From the NCBI RefSeq assembly GCF_900079725.1, contig NZ_LT599032.1, positions 1,015,656 to 1,079,655 of the forward strand: a stretch of 64,000 bases of DNA. The letters run 5' to 3'. The position numbers were made by a program, and so were the translations under genes. Of this stretch, positions 51,901-61,218 are shown in pieces. The notes under the pieces were generated by a model. The model ran no database searches and was not told the DNA's origin. It saw nothing but the letters and a program-made list of their open reading frames with translations. The DNA comes from an uncultured Dysgonomonas sp. GTDB taxonomy: Bacteria; Bacteroidota; Bacteroidia; Bacteroidales; Dysgonomonadaceae. Every line of letters starts with the position of its first letter. The first letter of the stretch is position 1.

Positions 51901-53658
51901 ATGCTCGCTATAACTATATCATGGATTGCTATTTCGGTGGTTTTCCTTTCTATGGGAGACATTTTTGTTTCCTTACACAACAGACTTTGCAAACAAAATG
52001 AACAATATGGACTTACAGATACATTCCTACTCGGGATGTGCTTTACCCTGATCCCTCTATCCATTACTTCATTCTGGTTGCCTTCCAATCATTATATATT
52101 ACTGGCACTTCTTATAGCATGTTTAATATACTGGACTGTAAGGAAGAATCATCTTCTGGCAGTTATCCGGAAAGTCAGATCAAGCTTTGCACGTCTATCC
52201 ATCTTCCATTCGGCAATTTTTATTATACCTATAATCAGTCTGATGATTGCTATCATCTGGCAGGTAGGTGTATTCGACTCCCTGCTTTACCATCAGCAAA
52301 ATATACGGTGGAATGAGGAATTTGCAATTGTTCCCGGACTCGGAAATATAGAACATCGATTTAGCTTCAATTCCAATTACCTCTTGCTATCAGCAATTTT
52401 CAGCCTTCGGACCATATTCGGCGAAGGAGTGTATAGTTTGCAGGTGCTGGTATTGATAGCTGTAATATGCTGGACAATAAAAAGAATTATACAATCGGGC
52501 TATGAAATAAAGCATATATTACTGTTATTGATAATAACAGGATATATCTTTACATTCGGATATTCATTAGCTGCAACGTCTACAGATGCCATACCCAACA
52601 TAATATCCTTATACCTGATAGCTAAACTGCTATTATATCCGAATTCCCTGTCAAACAAAAAATTGTTTTTTGTTATTATTCCCATAACCTTATTTACATT
52701 CAAACTTACCATAATTCCGCTTGGCCTCATCTCTTTATATATACTTGTCCGATTGGCTCGGAACAAAGAATACAGGACAGCCTTATTCCTTACTTTTGTA
52801 CCTATGGTAATACTGGGACTTTGGTTTATCCGAAATGTTATTACTTCGGGCTATCTGATTTTCCCGCTTCACGAAATAGACATTTTTACTGTCGACTGGA
52901 AACTTCCTGCCTTTGTAGCCACAGAAGAAAAAGATTTTATTTTTTCGTGCGGAATACGTGCTCTGAACGATGTGATCTGGCAAATTACCCATCCTGAATT
53001 AAACAGCTTTGATGGAATATACCGATGGGGAATGAATCTTATTTTTATAGCACCTATCCTGCTTTCTCCTGTTGTAGTCATTTATTCCTTCCTAAAAAAG
53101 AAGTATTTGCATAAGAACGTATATTTCGTGTATCTCATATTGTTAGCAGTAATAGGAGTATGGTATTGGGGAGGCCCCGACCCACGCTTTATAGGAGGAA
53201 TCTTGTTTGCAGTTATATATTATATATGCTATCTTTTGTTCTCTACTAGAAAAGAAAAACTATATCCTAAAACGGGCACGATACTTACTGCTGCATTTTC
53301 CCTTCTTATGGCATACTGGGCTGTAAGCCGTTCTATTAAGTTTTACAATATGTTTGACTTAAAAACACCAAAAGCGAATAGCAGACCTGTATCCGACATT
53401 CTCATAAGACAATACCCTTACAGGGAATTACTTAAATCACTCACTCTATATACTGATGAATTTCTCCCTTACAAATTGGACAATGGGGCAACCATTTATA
53501 TTAGCAAGTCTCCGGAAATACCTGACGGACGTTTTGTATGCTTCGAAAGTCCATTTCCGTGTACAGTATTACAAGCTGATGCTCCCGGAAAGTATCAGGA
53601 TATAAGCTCTGTTACCACACGGGGGAGAAGTTTACAAGACGGATTCAGACCGAGATAA
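51901..53658 (+). CDS. Polytopic membrane protein (LIC_10190-like, putative glycosyltransferase)
   Basis: 585 residues with about 12-13 hydrophobic helices spread over the first 480 residues, then a ~100-residue soluble tail. The plan resembles the LIC_10190 family and other GT-C-type membrane proteins; an Asp-rich first loop (WQVGVFDSLLYHQQNIRW) could hold catalytic acids as in GT-C enzymes. Substrate unknown. Confidence 0.75.
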   Translation: MLAITISWIAISVVFLSMGDIFVSLHNRLCKQNEQYGLTDTFLLGMCFTLIPLSITSFWLPSNHYILLALLIACLIYWTVRKNHLLAVIRKVRSSFARLSIFHSAIFIIPIISLMIAIIWQVGVFDSLLYHQQNIRWNEEFAIVPGLGNIEHRFSFNSNYLLLSAIFSLRTIFGEGVYSLQVLVLIAVICWTIKRIIQSGYEIKHILLLLIITGYIFTFGYSLAATSTDAIPNIISLYLIAKLLLYPNSLSNKKLFFVIIPITLFTFKLTIIPLGLISLYILVRLARNKEYRTALFLTFVPMVILGLWFIRNVITSGYLIFPLHEIDIFTVDWKLPAFVATEEKDFIFSCGIRALNDVIWQITHPELNSFDGIYRWGMNLIFIAPILLSPVVVIYSFLKKKYLHKNVYFVYLILLAVIGVWYWGGPDPRFIGGILFAVIYYICYLLFSTRKEKLYPKTGTILTAAFSLLMAYWAVSRSIKFYNMFDLKTPKANSRPVSDILIRQYPYRELLKSLTLYTDEFLPYKLDNGATIYISKSPEIPDGRFVCFESPFPCTVLQADAPGKYQDISSVTTRGRSLQDGFRPR

Positions 53659-53774
53659 CAGTATCAGTTAGCAGTCAACAGTTAGCAGCTAAATATCTAA
53701 AAATAAATGAAGAATGTAGTTCTTGATAACAGAGTCTTCTCCATTTACTGTTGACTGCTAACTGTTTACTGATT
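53659..53774. repeat. Long inverted repeat of AGTTAGCAG words between convergent genes
   Basis: Arms 53659-53690 (CAGTTAGCAGTCAACAGTTA words) and 53744-53774 (reverse complement), loop about 53 nt. Lies between convergent stops, likely a bidirectional terminator. Confidence 0.65.
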
Positions 53775-53777
53775 GAT

Positions 53778-54146
53778 TCATTCTATCTTTTTTCCGAAAG
53801 GAAACAACGCCAGATGTATCAGCTTGAAGTGTTGTTTTCCAAAAGGAATCCCAATTATCGTAATACAGAATATAATTCCCCAAAACAAATGGGTAAGCGC
53901 AATCCAAAACCCTCCGATTATAATCCAGATAATATTCATGACCAAGCTAAGGCAGCCTACCGAACTTTCATCCTCTACAACCTTGCTGCCAAAAGGCCAT
54001 AATGCAAGAATACCCAGCTTGAAAGACTGAATGCCGAATGGAATACCTATGATTGTAATCATCATCAGAAAGCCCGCAATAAAGTATTCCAAAGCGATCA
54101 TAAAACCGCCGAATAGTACCCAGATAATATTTCCTATAGTTTTCAT
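53778..54146 (-). CDS. YccF domain membrane protein
   Basis: 122 residues made of two similar halves, each with a membrane helix pair ending in TIIGIPFG (IIWVLFGGFMIALEY..ITIIGIPFGIQ and IIWIIIGGFWIALTH..ITIIGIPFGKQ), the DUF307/YccF repeat. Small inner-membrane protein of unknown function. Confidence 0.92.
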   Translation of the reverse strand: MKTIGNIIWVLFGGFMIALEYFIAGFLMMITIIGIPFGIQSFKLGILALWPFGSKVVEDESSVGCLSLVMNIIWIIIGGFWIALTHLFWGIIFCITIIGIPFGKQHFKLIHLALFPFGKKIE

Positions 54147-54171
54147 ATCATATTATACATTATGTTTTAAG

Positions 54172-54179
54172 CAAATATA
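54172..54179 (-). promoter_or_regulatory. Candidate -7 box for the YccF gene
   Basis: Minus-strand TATATTTG, 26 bp upstream of the start. Confidence 0.45.
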
Positions 54180-54270
54180 GCAGGAAAAATGACATGTTAT
54201 TCATTATCCGTTTTTTTTCTATCATGTATATGTATAATATCAATTAAGAATTGAAACCTTTATTGTTATA

Positions 54271-54493
54271 TAAAAATATTGGATTAATTTCGACTTCACT
54301 ACGTTTCGTCTGAACGTTCATTGTGGCATTGTCCAAAACGAGCCAAAAGGCTAGTGCTTCGTTCCTCTGCGACCCACAATCGGTTTGCGGTCTGCGGCCA
54401 AACAACGTTCGACGGAGCAAAGCGTAGTCAAAAGGAACACAAGCAATCTTTGATTGCGCGTAGGAAAAATGTATAATATAATCCAACATTTTA
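54271..54493. mobile_element. Fold-back (MITE-like) element
   Basis: Terminal inverted repeats TAAAAATATTGGATTA (54271-54286) and TAATCCAACATTTTA (54479-54493), subterminal pairing (ACTACGTTTCGTC / GACGGAGCAAAGCGTAGT), an inner hairpin GCAATC-TTT-GATTGC (right arm) and a GC-rich centre unlike its flanks. Fits a small non-autonomous element; target-site duplication not clear. Confidence 0.5.
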
Positions 54494-54560
54494 ATTCAAA
54501 TACAAATTAGCATATATAATAAGAATTTATTCGTTAATTTGTGTCTGATACTTATTATTT

Positions 54561-54947
54561 ATGATCAGATACGTTTACATTATCACTTTATTCCTCACAG
54601 TATACCTGTTTTGCGGTTGCACGCCCTACAATGCAGATAAGGTTAATACTTCTCTGATACAGGGAAAATGGATATTAACAGATGTGGACAGAGTTATCTA
54701 TGACAGTATAAATGTTGATTATAATAAAGAGCGTACATACCTGATTTTCGAAGGAGATAAATGTGCTCAGCACATGTCAGACTGGAAAGACACCCTAACA
54801 TTCAGATTTACAATACATAATTATGAATTGAATCTATATAAAGATGATGCCCCGTTCCGAAGCCTGGATATCGATGCCCTTTCACAGGATTCTCTTGTCC
54901 TTTCTGCCGGTGAAAATAAATGGGTATATAAAAAAGCAGAGCAATAA
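54561..54947 (+). CDS. Small lipocalin-like lipoprotein
   Basis: 128 residues; signal peptide with lipobox-like YLFCGCT, then short beta strands in a lipocalin-like order (GKWILTDVDRVIYDS, TYLIFEGDKC, SLVLSAGENKWVY). Family assignment uncertain. Confidence 0.7.
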   Translation: MIRYVYIITLFLTVYLFCGCTPYNADKVNTSLIQGKWILTDVDRVIYDSINVDYNKERTYLIFEGDKCAQHMSDWKDTLTFRFTIHNYELNLYKDDAPFRSLDIDALSQDSLVLSAGENKWVYKKAEQ

Positions 54948-54987
54948 TATATCTATTATTGCCCTACCCTATATCTCTTAATATATT

Positions 54988-55980
54988 TTACTCTTTCCTC
55001 TGAACAAGATATTGGTCTGTTGTTATTATCACAGATATATCATTCCCCAGCCTTTCGTTTTTCTTATCTATAAAAGTAAGTGAGCCATTTTTCGTTTTCC
55101 AATCTGTCACCCATATATAAATATTCTCCGTTTTGCCGGTTTCTGCTTCTGTATAAAAGCGGTAAATAACGTCATCTACTATTATTATGGGATAGGGTTC
55201 ACTATCTTCTATTTCATTCGTCTTCGGATTGAGAGAACTTACAATACAATATTTCCTTCCCTGCTCATTTTTGTAAAATCGATACGAAGTCTTCGTCTTT
55301 AGCAGGGCATCTTCCATTATCTTCGTCTCATCGGGTTGATACAAACTATTGTAATAATAGGCACATCCTGTGATATCCCATGGTGCTTTGGACAATTCAT
55401 CGAAATGAGACTCAACCATTACTTTCGACACGTCTGTATATGTTGGGGCAACATCAACATTCCGATTAGCTTTCATGTCGAATACTTTAAATTTCATACC
55501 CGTATTCCCAATAGTTCCCGGATAAATATCTTCAGTTTTTAATATTCCCTTCGACGGGTCCAATCGGCGGATAATCTGTTTGGTTGTAGTATCTTTTGGT
55601 TCCCCGGCCAGATAGGTAAAATTAAAATGGACAGTATCGCTACTTGCCGAGTATGTTCCCTCATCGATTACTTTATCGATCACATTATAACTCGTAAACC
55701 TATATTCATTATCCTTCGAATCGAGATAAAATTCTGTTCTGAAACCATCATATTCAATAAGCCTTAAACCGGGAAATATCTGCTGTTCGCCTGACGGGTA
55801 AATATAAATTATATCTTTCTGGTAATAATATGTTTCCCAAAAGCCTATCAGATCATCTGCTGTTGCACTTACAGGGGGATCCGGGTCTGGTATTACCGGG
55901 CCGTCAGGCTGATCACTGTTACTGACGCAACTGGATAATCCCAACATAGAGAAAAACAAAATATAAAAGATTTTTTTCAT
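54988..55980 (-). CDS. Lipoprotein, unknown function
   Basis: 330 residues from the ATG at 55980 (signal peptide with lipobox LGLSSCVS; a longer frame starts seven codons earlier). After a Pro/Asp-rich tether (DGPVIPDPDPP) the body is beta-rich with many Tyr/Asp turns. Family not recognised. -7 box at 56019-56026. Confidence 0.75.
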   Translation of the reverse strand: MKKIFYILFFSMLGLSSCVSNSDQPDGPVIPDPDPPVSATADDLIGFWETYYYQKDIIYIYPSGEQQIFPGLRLIEYDGFRTEFYLDSKDNEYRFTSYNVIDKVIDEGTYSASSDTVHFNFTYLAGEPKDTTTKQIIRRLDPSKGILKTEDIYPGTIGNTGMKFKVFDMKANRNVDVAPTYTDVSKVMVESHFDELSKAPWDITGCAYYYNSLYQPDETKIMEDALLKTKTSYRFYKNEQGRKYCIVSSLNPKTNEIEDSEPYPIIIVDDVIYRFYTEAETGKTENIYIWVTDWKTKNGSLTFIDKKNERLGNDISVIITTDQYLVQRKE

Positions 55981-56018
55981 CGTTTTGTAGTAATGGACCA
56001 TTGTGTAATATTAGAGTG

Positions 56019-56026
56019 CAAAGATA
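56019..56026 (-). promoter_or_regulatory. Candidate -7 box for the 55-kb lipoprotein gene
   Basis: Minus-strand TATCTTTG, 39 bp upstream of the start. Confidence 0.45.
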
Positions 56027-56143
56027 TATAATTCTGTTACAAGATCAGTCTGTCTATAGTTTTTTTATATTATTACAATACTTAAACCTCTATTTTTAAC
56101 AGCCTTACATGGATATCAACGATAGAACAGTGAATATATTGCA

Positions 56144-56578
56144 TCATTGAGACTGCTTGTTCAATAGCATCTTATATTCATAATCATAATCTTTCACCAC
56201 AATATGCATCTCATCATCAGAAACAGAGAGCACTTTAAACAGAATTTTCTTCGGCTTCATCCTGTTTGCCCTATTCAGCAGATAATTATTATAGTAGATG
56301 GTTATAAAATCACCTTCCATCTCATACTTCCCGGTTATATTGAATACAATGACACCTTCTGCAGCTTCACCTTTATGGAATACCATATTATCACGGAATA
56401 TATACGTATCGGGAAATTCTCCGGCAGCTTTTGTCTTCTCTCCTTCTGTACGCTCAACCTCAATCCATCTGCCTACAACATTTTCTTTCCCGAAAGATTG
56501 TACAGATAGACTATCCTGTGATTTCATCAGCTGCGTAAAGCCTAGAAAAAGAACTATAATCAGTAGATATTTTCTCAT
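56144..56578 (-). CDS. Small secreted protein, unknown function
   Basis: 144 residues; signal peptide (MRKYLLIIVLFLGFTQLMKS) then alternating beta segments with charged turns (NYLLNRANRMKPKKILFKVLSV), lipocalin-like in feel. Not recognised. Confidence 0.65.
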   Translation of the reverse strand: MRKYLLIIVLFLGFTQLMKSQDSLSVQSFGKENVVGRWIEVERTEGEKTKAAGEFPDTYIFRDNMVFHKGEAAEGVIVFNITGKYEMEGDFITIYYNNYLLNRANRMKPKKILFKVLSVSDDEMHIVVKDYDYEYKMLLNKQSQ

Positions 56579-56648
56579 TATTGGGGTTTGTGTTATTAGT
56601 ATTTATACATGTAAAGATACAATAAGCTTTTCAATTTTATAAAGATTA

Positions 56649-56676
56649 AGGTGCATATCCTGATAGATATGCACCT
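56649..56676 (-). terminator. Terminator after the Asn/Arg-rich protein gene
   Basis: Perfect 11-bp arms AGGTGCATATC / GATATGCACCT; 45 bp after the stop. Confidence 0.75.
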
Positions 56677-56720
56677 GTCACTTTCATTCACAAAAACCAT
56701 TCACCTAAACCTATATTTAA

Positions 56721-57515
56721 TTACCTATTGTTACTTCTTTGCGAACCTGTATTCGATGCCATTCTAAAGTCACTTCTACCCGAAGATGACTGTGTAGCCT
56801 TACTGCTTCGGTTATCGTCTCGGCTTTTAGACGGACGGCTCTTTACATTATCATTCCTGTTAGAACGGTTATCCCGGGTGCCATATTCGGAACGCTTGTT
56901 ATCATTCTTCCTTTGGCTATTGTTGTAATTCTTATCCTTATTGCGGTTGTTATCGTAATTATCCTTGCGGTTATTATCTTTTCGGTTATAGTTATTGTCC
57001 GGACGATAATTATTGTCCTTACGGTTATTATTATAATTATTATTAGGACGACCGCTATTGTATTTATGCTCCTTTCTATTGTCGGAATACCAGGTTACCC
57101 TGTTGTTGCGGCTATCACGGTAACGGTAGTCACGGCTGTCGCGAATCACGATCTGGTTACGGTGTCCTCTGTAGCGGGCATAATCCCTGTAGTGAATATG
57201 ATGATATCTCCATGGCTCACGTACATTCAGCACCACTTTATATAGTCCGTATAAGTCATAATTACGGTATCCGTATGGTAAGTAACGTGCCGAGATCCAC
57301 CTTCCTCTGTCGAAATAATAGAATAATCCTACATTCACGTCGTAGTAACAATCTATATCTGGGAAATAGTAATACCCTACATAATCATATCCCACGGGAC
57401 CCCATGCCGGTTGACGGCCTATATTGATACTTATATTTATATTTTGGGCTTCAACTGTGTTATAAAATGATGTAACACCTATGAATAATGCAAATGCCAA
57501 TAAAAACTTTTTCAT
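56721..57515 (-). CDS. Secreted protein with long Asn/Arg/Asp-rich tail
   Basis: 264 residues from the ATG at 57515 (signal peptide MKKFLLAFALFIGVTSFYNTVEAQ); a frame opening 22 codons earlier lacks a signal at its end. An aromatic-rich segment (GYDYVGYYYFPDIDCYYDV, WRYHHIHYRDYARYRGHRN) is followed by ~110 residues of low complexity built on N, R, D and K. Probably surface exposed or polymer binding; function unknown. Confidence 0.75.
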   Translation of the reverse strand: MKKFLLAFALFIGVTSFYNTVEAQNINISINIGRQPAWGPVGYDYVGYYYFPDIDCYYDVNVGLFYYFDRGRWISARYLPYGYRNYDLYGLYKVVLNVREPWRYHHIHYRDYARYRGHRNQIVIRDSRDYRYRDSRNNRVTWYSDNRKEHKYNSGRPNNNYNNNRKDNNYRPDNNYNRKDNNRKDNYDNNRNKDKNYNNSQRKNDNKRSEYGTRDNRSNRNDNVKSRPSKSRDDNRSSKATQSSSGRSDFRMASNTGSQRSNNR

Positions 57516-57724
57516 AACTTTAAGTATTAAAAGGTGAATACTGAATTTCATCTCTTTGTATCTTTGATATGATAACGGCAAAAAGGATTAATCGCAACAA
57601 TAACGCTTAACTTTAATTAACCTTCAGAAGAAAAATATACTAATTTAGCAAGAATGGATAACCTGACATACCATACAAATCCTTTTATTTGCATTACGAT
57701 TATTAACTATTAAAACAGAACATT

Positions 57725-58000
57725 ATGAACCAAAAATTTTGCCAAAGCTGTGGAATGCCGCTGAATGTCAGTGAAGATTTCGGGACGAATGCAGATCAAA
57801 GCAAGAATGACGAATATTGCACTTATTGCTTCAAAGACGGTAAGTTCACCGAAGATATCACAATGGACGAAATGATAGAACATTGTGTGCAATATCTCGA
57901 CGATTTTAACAAAGACACAGAGCAGAAGCTAACTAAAGAGCAGGCTATTGCTCAGATGAAAGAATATTTTCCAACATTAAAGCGCTGGGCATCTGCATAA
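57725..58000 (+). CDS. Zinc-ribbon domain protein
   Basis: 91 residues with an N-terminal zinc ribbon (CQSCG at 6-10 and CTYC in the EYCTYCFKDG stretch) followed by a helical half. First gene of a four-gene operon; the AraC gene starts 3 bp later. The family occurs as stand-alone putative zinc-ribbon proteins of unknown role. Confidence 0.82.
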   Translation: MNQKFCQSCGMPLNVSEDFGTNADQSKNDEYCTYCFKDGKFTEDITMDEMIEHCVQYLDDFNKDTEQKLTKEQAIAQMKEYFPTLKRWASA

Positions 58001-58003
58001 GGC

Positions 58004-58876
58004 ATGAAGGAGACAACTCAAAACGGGTACGATAAAGCTGTAAACCGGGTGATAGATTATATCAACCGTCATTTATTCGAAACCCCTGATATAAAACAAC
58101 TATCGGAGATAGCCAACATATCCGGATATCATTTTCACCGGATATTCAAAGCTACCATCGGAGAAAATATCAGGGGCTACATAAAACGTATCCGTCTCGA
58201 GTATATTGCCGAATGCTTACAAATGACCCATTACAGCCTCGACGAAATAGCCGCCAAAACAGGCTATGGAACAAAACATGCATTATCTAAGGCCTTCAAA
58301 AAGCATTTCGGCATATCACCTTCAGCTTTCCGGGCACAAGACAGAGACCCTTTCAATTTCTTTGGAAGAGGTGAACGAAAAGTTATACAATTATCGGTAG
58401 ATATCAGGCAAATCGAACTCAAGAAGCTGGTTTACATTCGTATTATCGATTGGTACGGCTCCCCCGAATCGTACCGCACCGCATGGAAAAAACTGGGGCA
58501 ATTCGGCAAGAAGAACAATCTGCTAAATCACTCAACTGAATTTATCGGACTCAGTTTCGACAACCCCACAATAACCCCTCCAGAAAGTTGCCGTTTCTAC
58601 GCCTGCTTCACAGTAGAAGAAGAGGTGAAACCCACAGGCGCTTTTGGAGTACAGCATTTAAGCGGGGGCTTATATGCTGTTTTTACACTTAAAGGCTCTT
58701 ACAATAAATTGTTAGATATGTACTATAATATCTATATGATATGGCTACCTCAAAGCGGTTACAAATTGAGAGGCGGTAGCTCATTCGAAAAATACCTGAA
58801 CAATCCCGACCATGTGGCGGAAGAAGACATTCTTACAGAGATATATGTCCCTGTATCGGAAGGTTATAAACAATAA
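58004..58876 (+). CDS. AraC-type regulator with GyrI-like effector domain
   Basis: 290 residues. N-terminal AraC/Rob-type DNA-binding domain (about 12-110: IKQLSEIANISGYHFHRIFKATIG and LDEIAAKTGYGTKHALSKAFKKHFG) and a C-terminal GyrI-like small-molecule domain (about 125-288: VDIRQIELKKLVYIRIIDWYG and GLYAVFTLKGSY). This is the Rob/BmrR-like plan that binds drug-like ligands. Second gene of the operon; 11 bp before the radical SAM gene. Confidence 0.9.
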   Translation: MKETTQNGYDKAVNRVIDYINRHLFETPDIKQLSEIANISGYHFHRIFKATIGENIRGYIKRIRLEYIAECLQMTHYSLDEIAAKTGYGTKHALSKAFKKHFGISPSAFRAQDRDPFNFFGRGERKVIQLSVDIRQIELKKLVYIRIIDWYGSPESYRTAWKKLGQFGKKNNLLNHSTEFIGLSFDNPTITPPESCRFYACFTVEEEVKPTGAFGVQHLSGGLYAVFTLKGSYNKLLDMYYNIYMIWLPQSGYKLRGGSSFEKYLNNPDHVAEEDILTEIYVPVSEGYKQ

Positions 58877-58887
58877 AATCCCATACC

Positions 58888-59763
58888 GTGACTGCGATAC
58901 AATATACCGAGGCCAAAAGCATCTTGTCGAAGTTACAGGATAGCGACCCGATGTTTGGACTCACCTATAACATGAATCTGTATAGAGGGTGTCAGCACGG
59001 TTGTATTTATTGTGACACCCGCAGTGAATGCTATGGTGTAGGGAATATAGCACAGATTTCTGTAAAAAAGAATGCCCTCGAATTACTCTCCGGGGAACTG
59101 AAAAGTAAACGTACAAAGGGAACTATCGGTACAGGTTCTATGAACGATCCGTATATGCCCATAGAAGCTAAACTGAATATAACACGGAATGCAATGGACA
59201 TAATTTTCAATTATAGGTTCCCTGTCCATGTTATCACCAAAAGCGATCTGGTAACACGCGATTATGATATTTTGCAGGATATAAGTAAAATATACGCTGC
59301 TGTAAGCATTACAATAACGACATCCGATGACGCTCTGGCAAAAAAGTTGGAACCCAATGCCCCATCATCATCCGACAGATTCAAAGCTATCGAATTTCTG
59401 GCAGAGAAAGGAATATATACAGGCATCACCCTTATGCCTTTACTACCCTTCATCAATGATACAAAGGAAAATGTAAAAACAATTATACAAAAAGCCAAAG
59501 ACGCCGGAGCATCTTATATTATACCTATGCTTGGGGTAACATTGCGAAAAGGCTCACGTGACTACCTGTATCACAGTCTAGACAAGGACTTCCCGGGGAT
59601 GCGAAGCCTGTATGAAAAGACTTTCGGGGAGCAATATATATGTTGCAACAGTAATTATTATGCACTACTTGATGAATTTACAAACGAAAGCGACCGGCTG
59701 GGAGTCCCATCTCAGATGCAGTTTTACAAACCGAAAAAGGAACAACAATTAACCTTATTCTAA
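58888..59763 (+). CDS. Radical SAM protein, spore photoproduct lyase-like family
   Basis: 291 residues from a GTG start. Radical SAM cluster CxxxCxxC at C35, C39 and C42 (RGCQHGCIYCDTRS) and later TGSMNDPYMP-type SAM contacts; overall plan matches the SPL-like subfamily that acts on DNA. The protein ends in KKEQQLTLF, matching the beta-clamp-binding pentapeptide QL[SDT]LF, so it may be recruited to replication forks. Third gene of the operon. Confidence 0.85.
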   Translation: MTAIQYTEAKSILSKLQDSDPMFGLTYNMNLYRGCQHGCIYCDTRSECYGVGNIAQISVKKNALELLSGELKSKRTKGTIGTGSMNDPYMPIEAKLNITRNAMDIIFNYRFPVHVITKSDLVTRDYDILQDISKIYAAVSITITTSDDALAKKLEPNAPSSSDRFKAIEFLAEKGIYTGITLMPLLPFINDTKENVKTIIQKAKDAGASYIIPMLGVTLRKGSRDYLYHSLDKDFPGMRSLYEKTFGEQYICCNSNYYALLDEFTNESDRLGVPSQMQFYKPKKEQQLTLF

Positions 59764-59774
59764 AACAGAAAAGT

Positions 59775-60533
59775 ATGAATATAATTACTCTGTCTCCCGA
59801 AAATATTGCAATCGAACATATCTGCTGCTCCATAAGCAGTAAATCGACCGAAACAGGTGTTGCCGCTAAAAAAGAATGGCTCAGTTGCCGTATGCAGGAA
59901 GGTCTGAGGTTTAAGAAACTGGATGCCCGGGGTAAAGTATTTATAGAATATCTGCCCGCAGAGAATGCGTGGGTACCGATAATAGCAGACGGATACCTAT
60001 ACATTAACTGTTTCTGGGTATCAGGCTCATTTAAAGGAAAGGGTTATGGAAAACAATTACTCGCCGAATGCGAAGCCGATGCGCTCAAAGACGGATATAA
60101 AGGTGTAGTATTGATTGTCGGACAAAAGAAAAAGCCATTCCTTTCCGACAAGGCATTCATGTTGCGCCATGGATATGAAATAAGCGATAGTTGCCCTCCT
60201 TTTTTCGAACTGGCAGTAAAACGTTTAGACAAGTCAACTCCCCTACCCCGTTTCAAAGATTGGGCACGGCAAGGGATGGGACATGGCATACAAGGTATCG
60301 ATATCTTTTATACGGCTCAATGCCCGTTTACCGTACCATACACAAAATTATTAGAATCTGTGATTTTAGCCTCTGACTATCCGGTGCGGTTACACCAAAT
60401 CACAACAAAAGAAATGGCACAAAACCACTTGGCCCCGGTAACAAGCTACTGTGTTTTTATCAACGGGAAATTCTTTACAAATGAAATATTGACTCCTGAT
60501 AAGCTAAGAAAAATAATAGAGACAGAATTATAG
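59775..60533 (+). CDS. GNAT acetyltransferase with C-terminal YoaP-like domain
   Basis: 252 residues: an N-terminal GNAT domain (about 1-150, with WVSGSFKGKGYGKQLLAECEADA carrying the acetyl-CoA loop) and a C-terminal YoaP/thioredoxin-like part (about 160-250; FYTAQCPFT could be a CPxx motif). Acts on an unknown small molecule or protein amine. Fourth gene of the operon, convergent at 4 bp with another GNAT gene. Confidence 0.82.
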   Translation: MNIITLSPENIAIEHICCSISSKSTETGVAAKKEWLSCRMQEGLRFKKLDARGKVFIEYLPAENAWVPIIADGYLYINCFWVSGSFKGKGYGKQLLAECEADALKDGYKGVVLIVGQKKKPFLSDKAFMLRHGYEISDSCPPFFELAVKRLDKSTPLPRFKDWARQGMGHGIQGIDIFYTAQCPFTVPYTKLLESVILASDYPVRLHQITTKEMAQNHLAPVTSYCVFINGKFFTNEILTPDKLRKIIETEL

Positions 60534-60537
60534 GCCT

Positions 60538-61056
60538 TTACAGTTCTTCGAACTCTCGGGCATACTTTACCGTACCTTTAATATCCGACAAACCACCGTC
60601 AACTAATTCTTTTGCCATAAATACATTGGCCGGGACATTGAACGGAGGCTTTATTCCCCATTTGCTGGTAGGTACAAAACCAAAACGCGGATAATATTCC
60701 GTGTGTCCCAAAACAACTACAGATTTATACCCAAGTTCGCGCGCCTTATCCAGTCCATAACGGATCAGCTGTTGGCCAACACCTCTACGTTGCATGCCGG
60801 GGCTGACTGCCATAGGGGCAAGCGCGAGACTATCCTGAGATCTGCCCTCGTCTATAATACTGATTTTTGTAAACAGAATATGCCCCACAACCTTATTTGC
60901 GACTATCGCAACAAGCGAAAGTTCGGGTATAAATCCCTCACTCAGGCGTAAACGGTCTGCCAGTCGTGCCTCTTCTTTTCTGTTGAATGCTTTTAGATTG
61001 ATATCGTAAACCGCCGGAAAGTCACATGCTTCTTCCTGTCTTATTTCGACTTTCAT
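60538..61056 (-). CDS. GNAT family N-acetyltransferase
   Basis: 172 residues from the ATG at 61056, five codons inside a longer frame; it has GGAGG eight bases before it, an unusually clear Shine-Dalgarno for this genome. GNAT motif A appears in MAVSPGMQRRGVGQQLIRYGLDKARELGYK with the QxxGxG acetyl-CoA loop. Substrate unknown. Confidence 0.85.
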   Translation of the reverse strand: MKVEIRQEEACDFPAVYDINLKAFNRKEEARLADRLRLSEGFIPELSLVAIVANKVVGHILFTKISIIDEGRSQDSLALAPMAVSPGMQRRGVGQQLIRYGLDKARELGYKSVVVLGHTEYYPRFGFVPTSKWGIKPPFNVPANVFMAKELVDGGLSDIKGTVKYAREFEEL

Positions 61057-61218
61057 GTCTTTATCCTCCATGGTAACAAGAAATTAAGTATCCCATAAAG
61101 ATAATGAATTAATAATGAAAAGGAAAGTAGTTATATAAAAATAACTATCAGAGCATGTTTAAATTTTGTTCGTTCATATTTTCAAGGCTATTTCTATAGT
61201 ATGAGAATAACATTCCTT

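Larger units (their letters stand above)
54147..54560. other. Spacer containing a fold-back element
   Basis: 414 bp between divergent genes; holds the YccF promoter and the inverted-repeat element 54271-54493. An 81-codon minus-strand frame over the element is treated as a by-product of its structure. Confidence 0.65.

Noticed and set aside
54244..54489. 81-codon minus-strand frame
   Set aside because: Coincides with the fold-back element 54271-54493; open frame is a by-product of its GC-rich centre.
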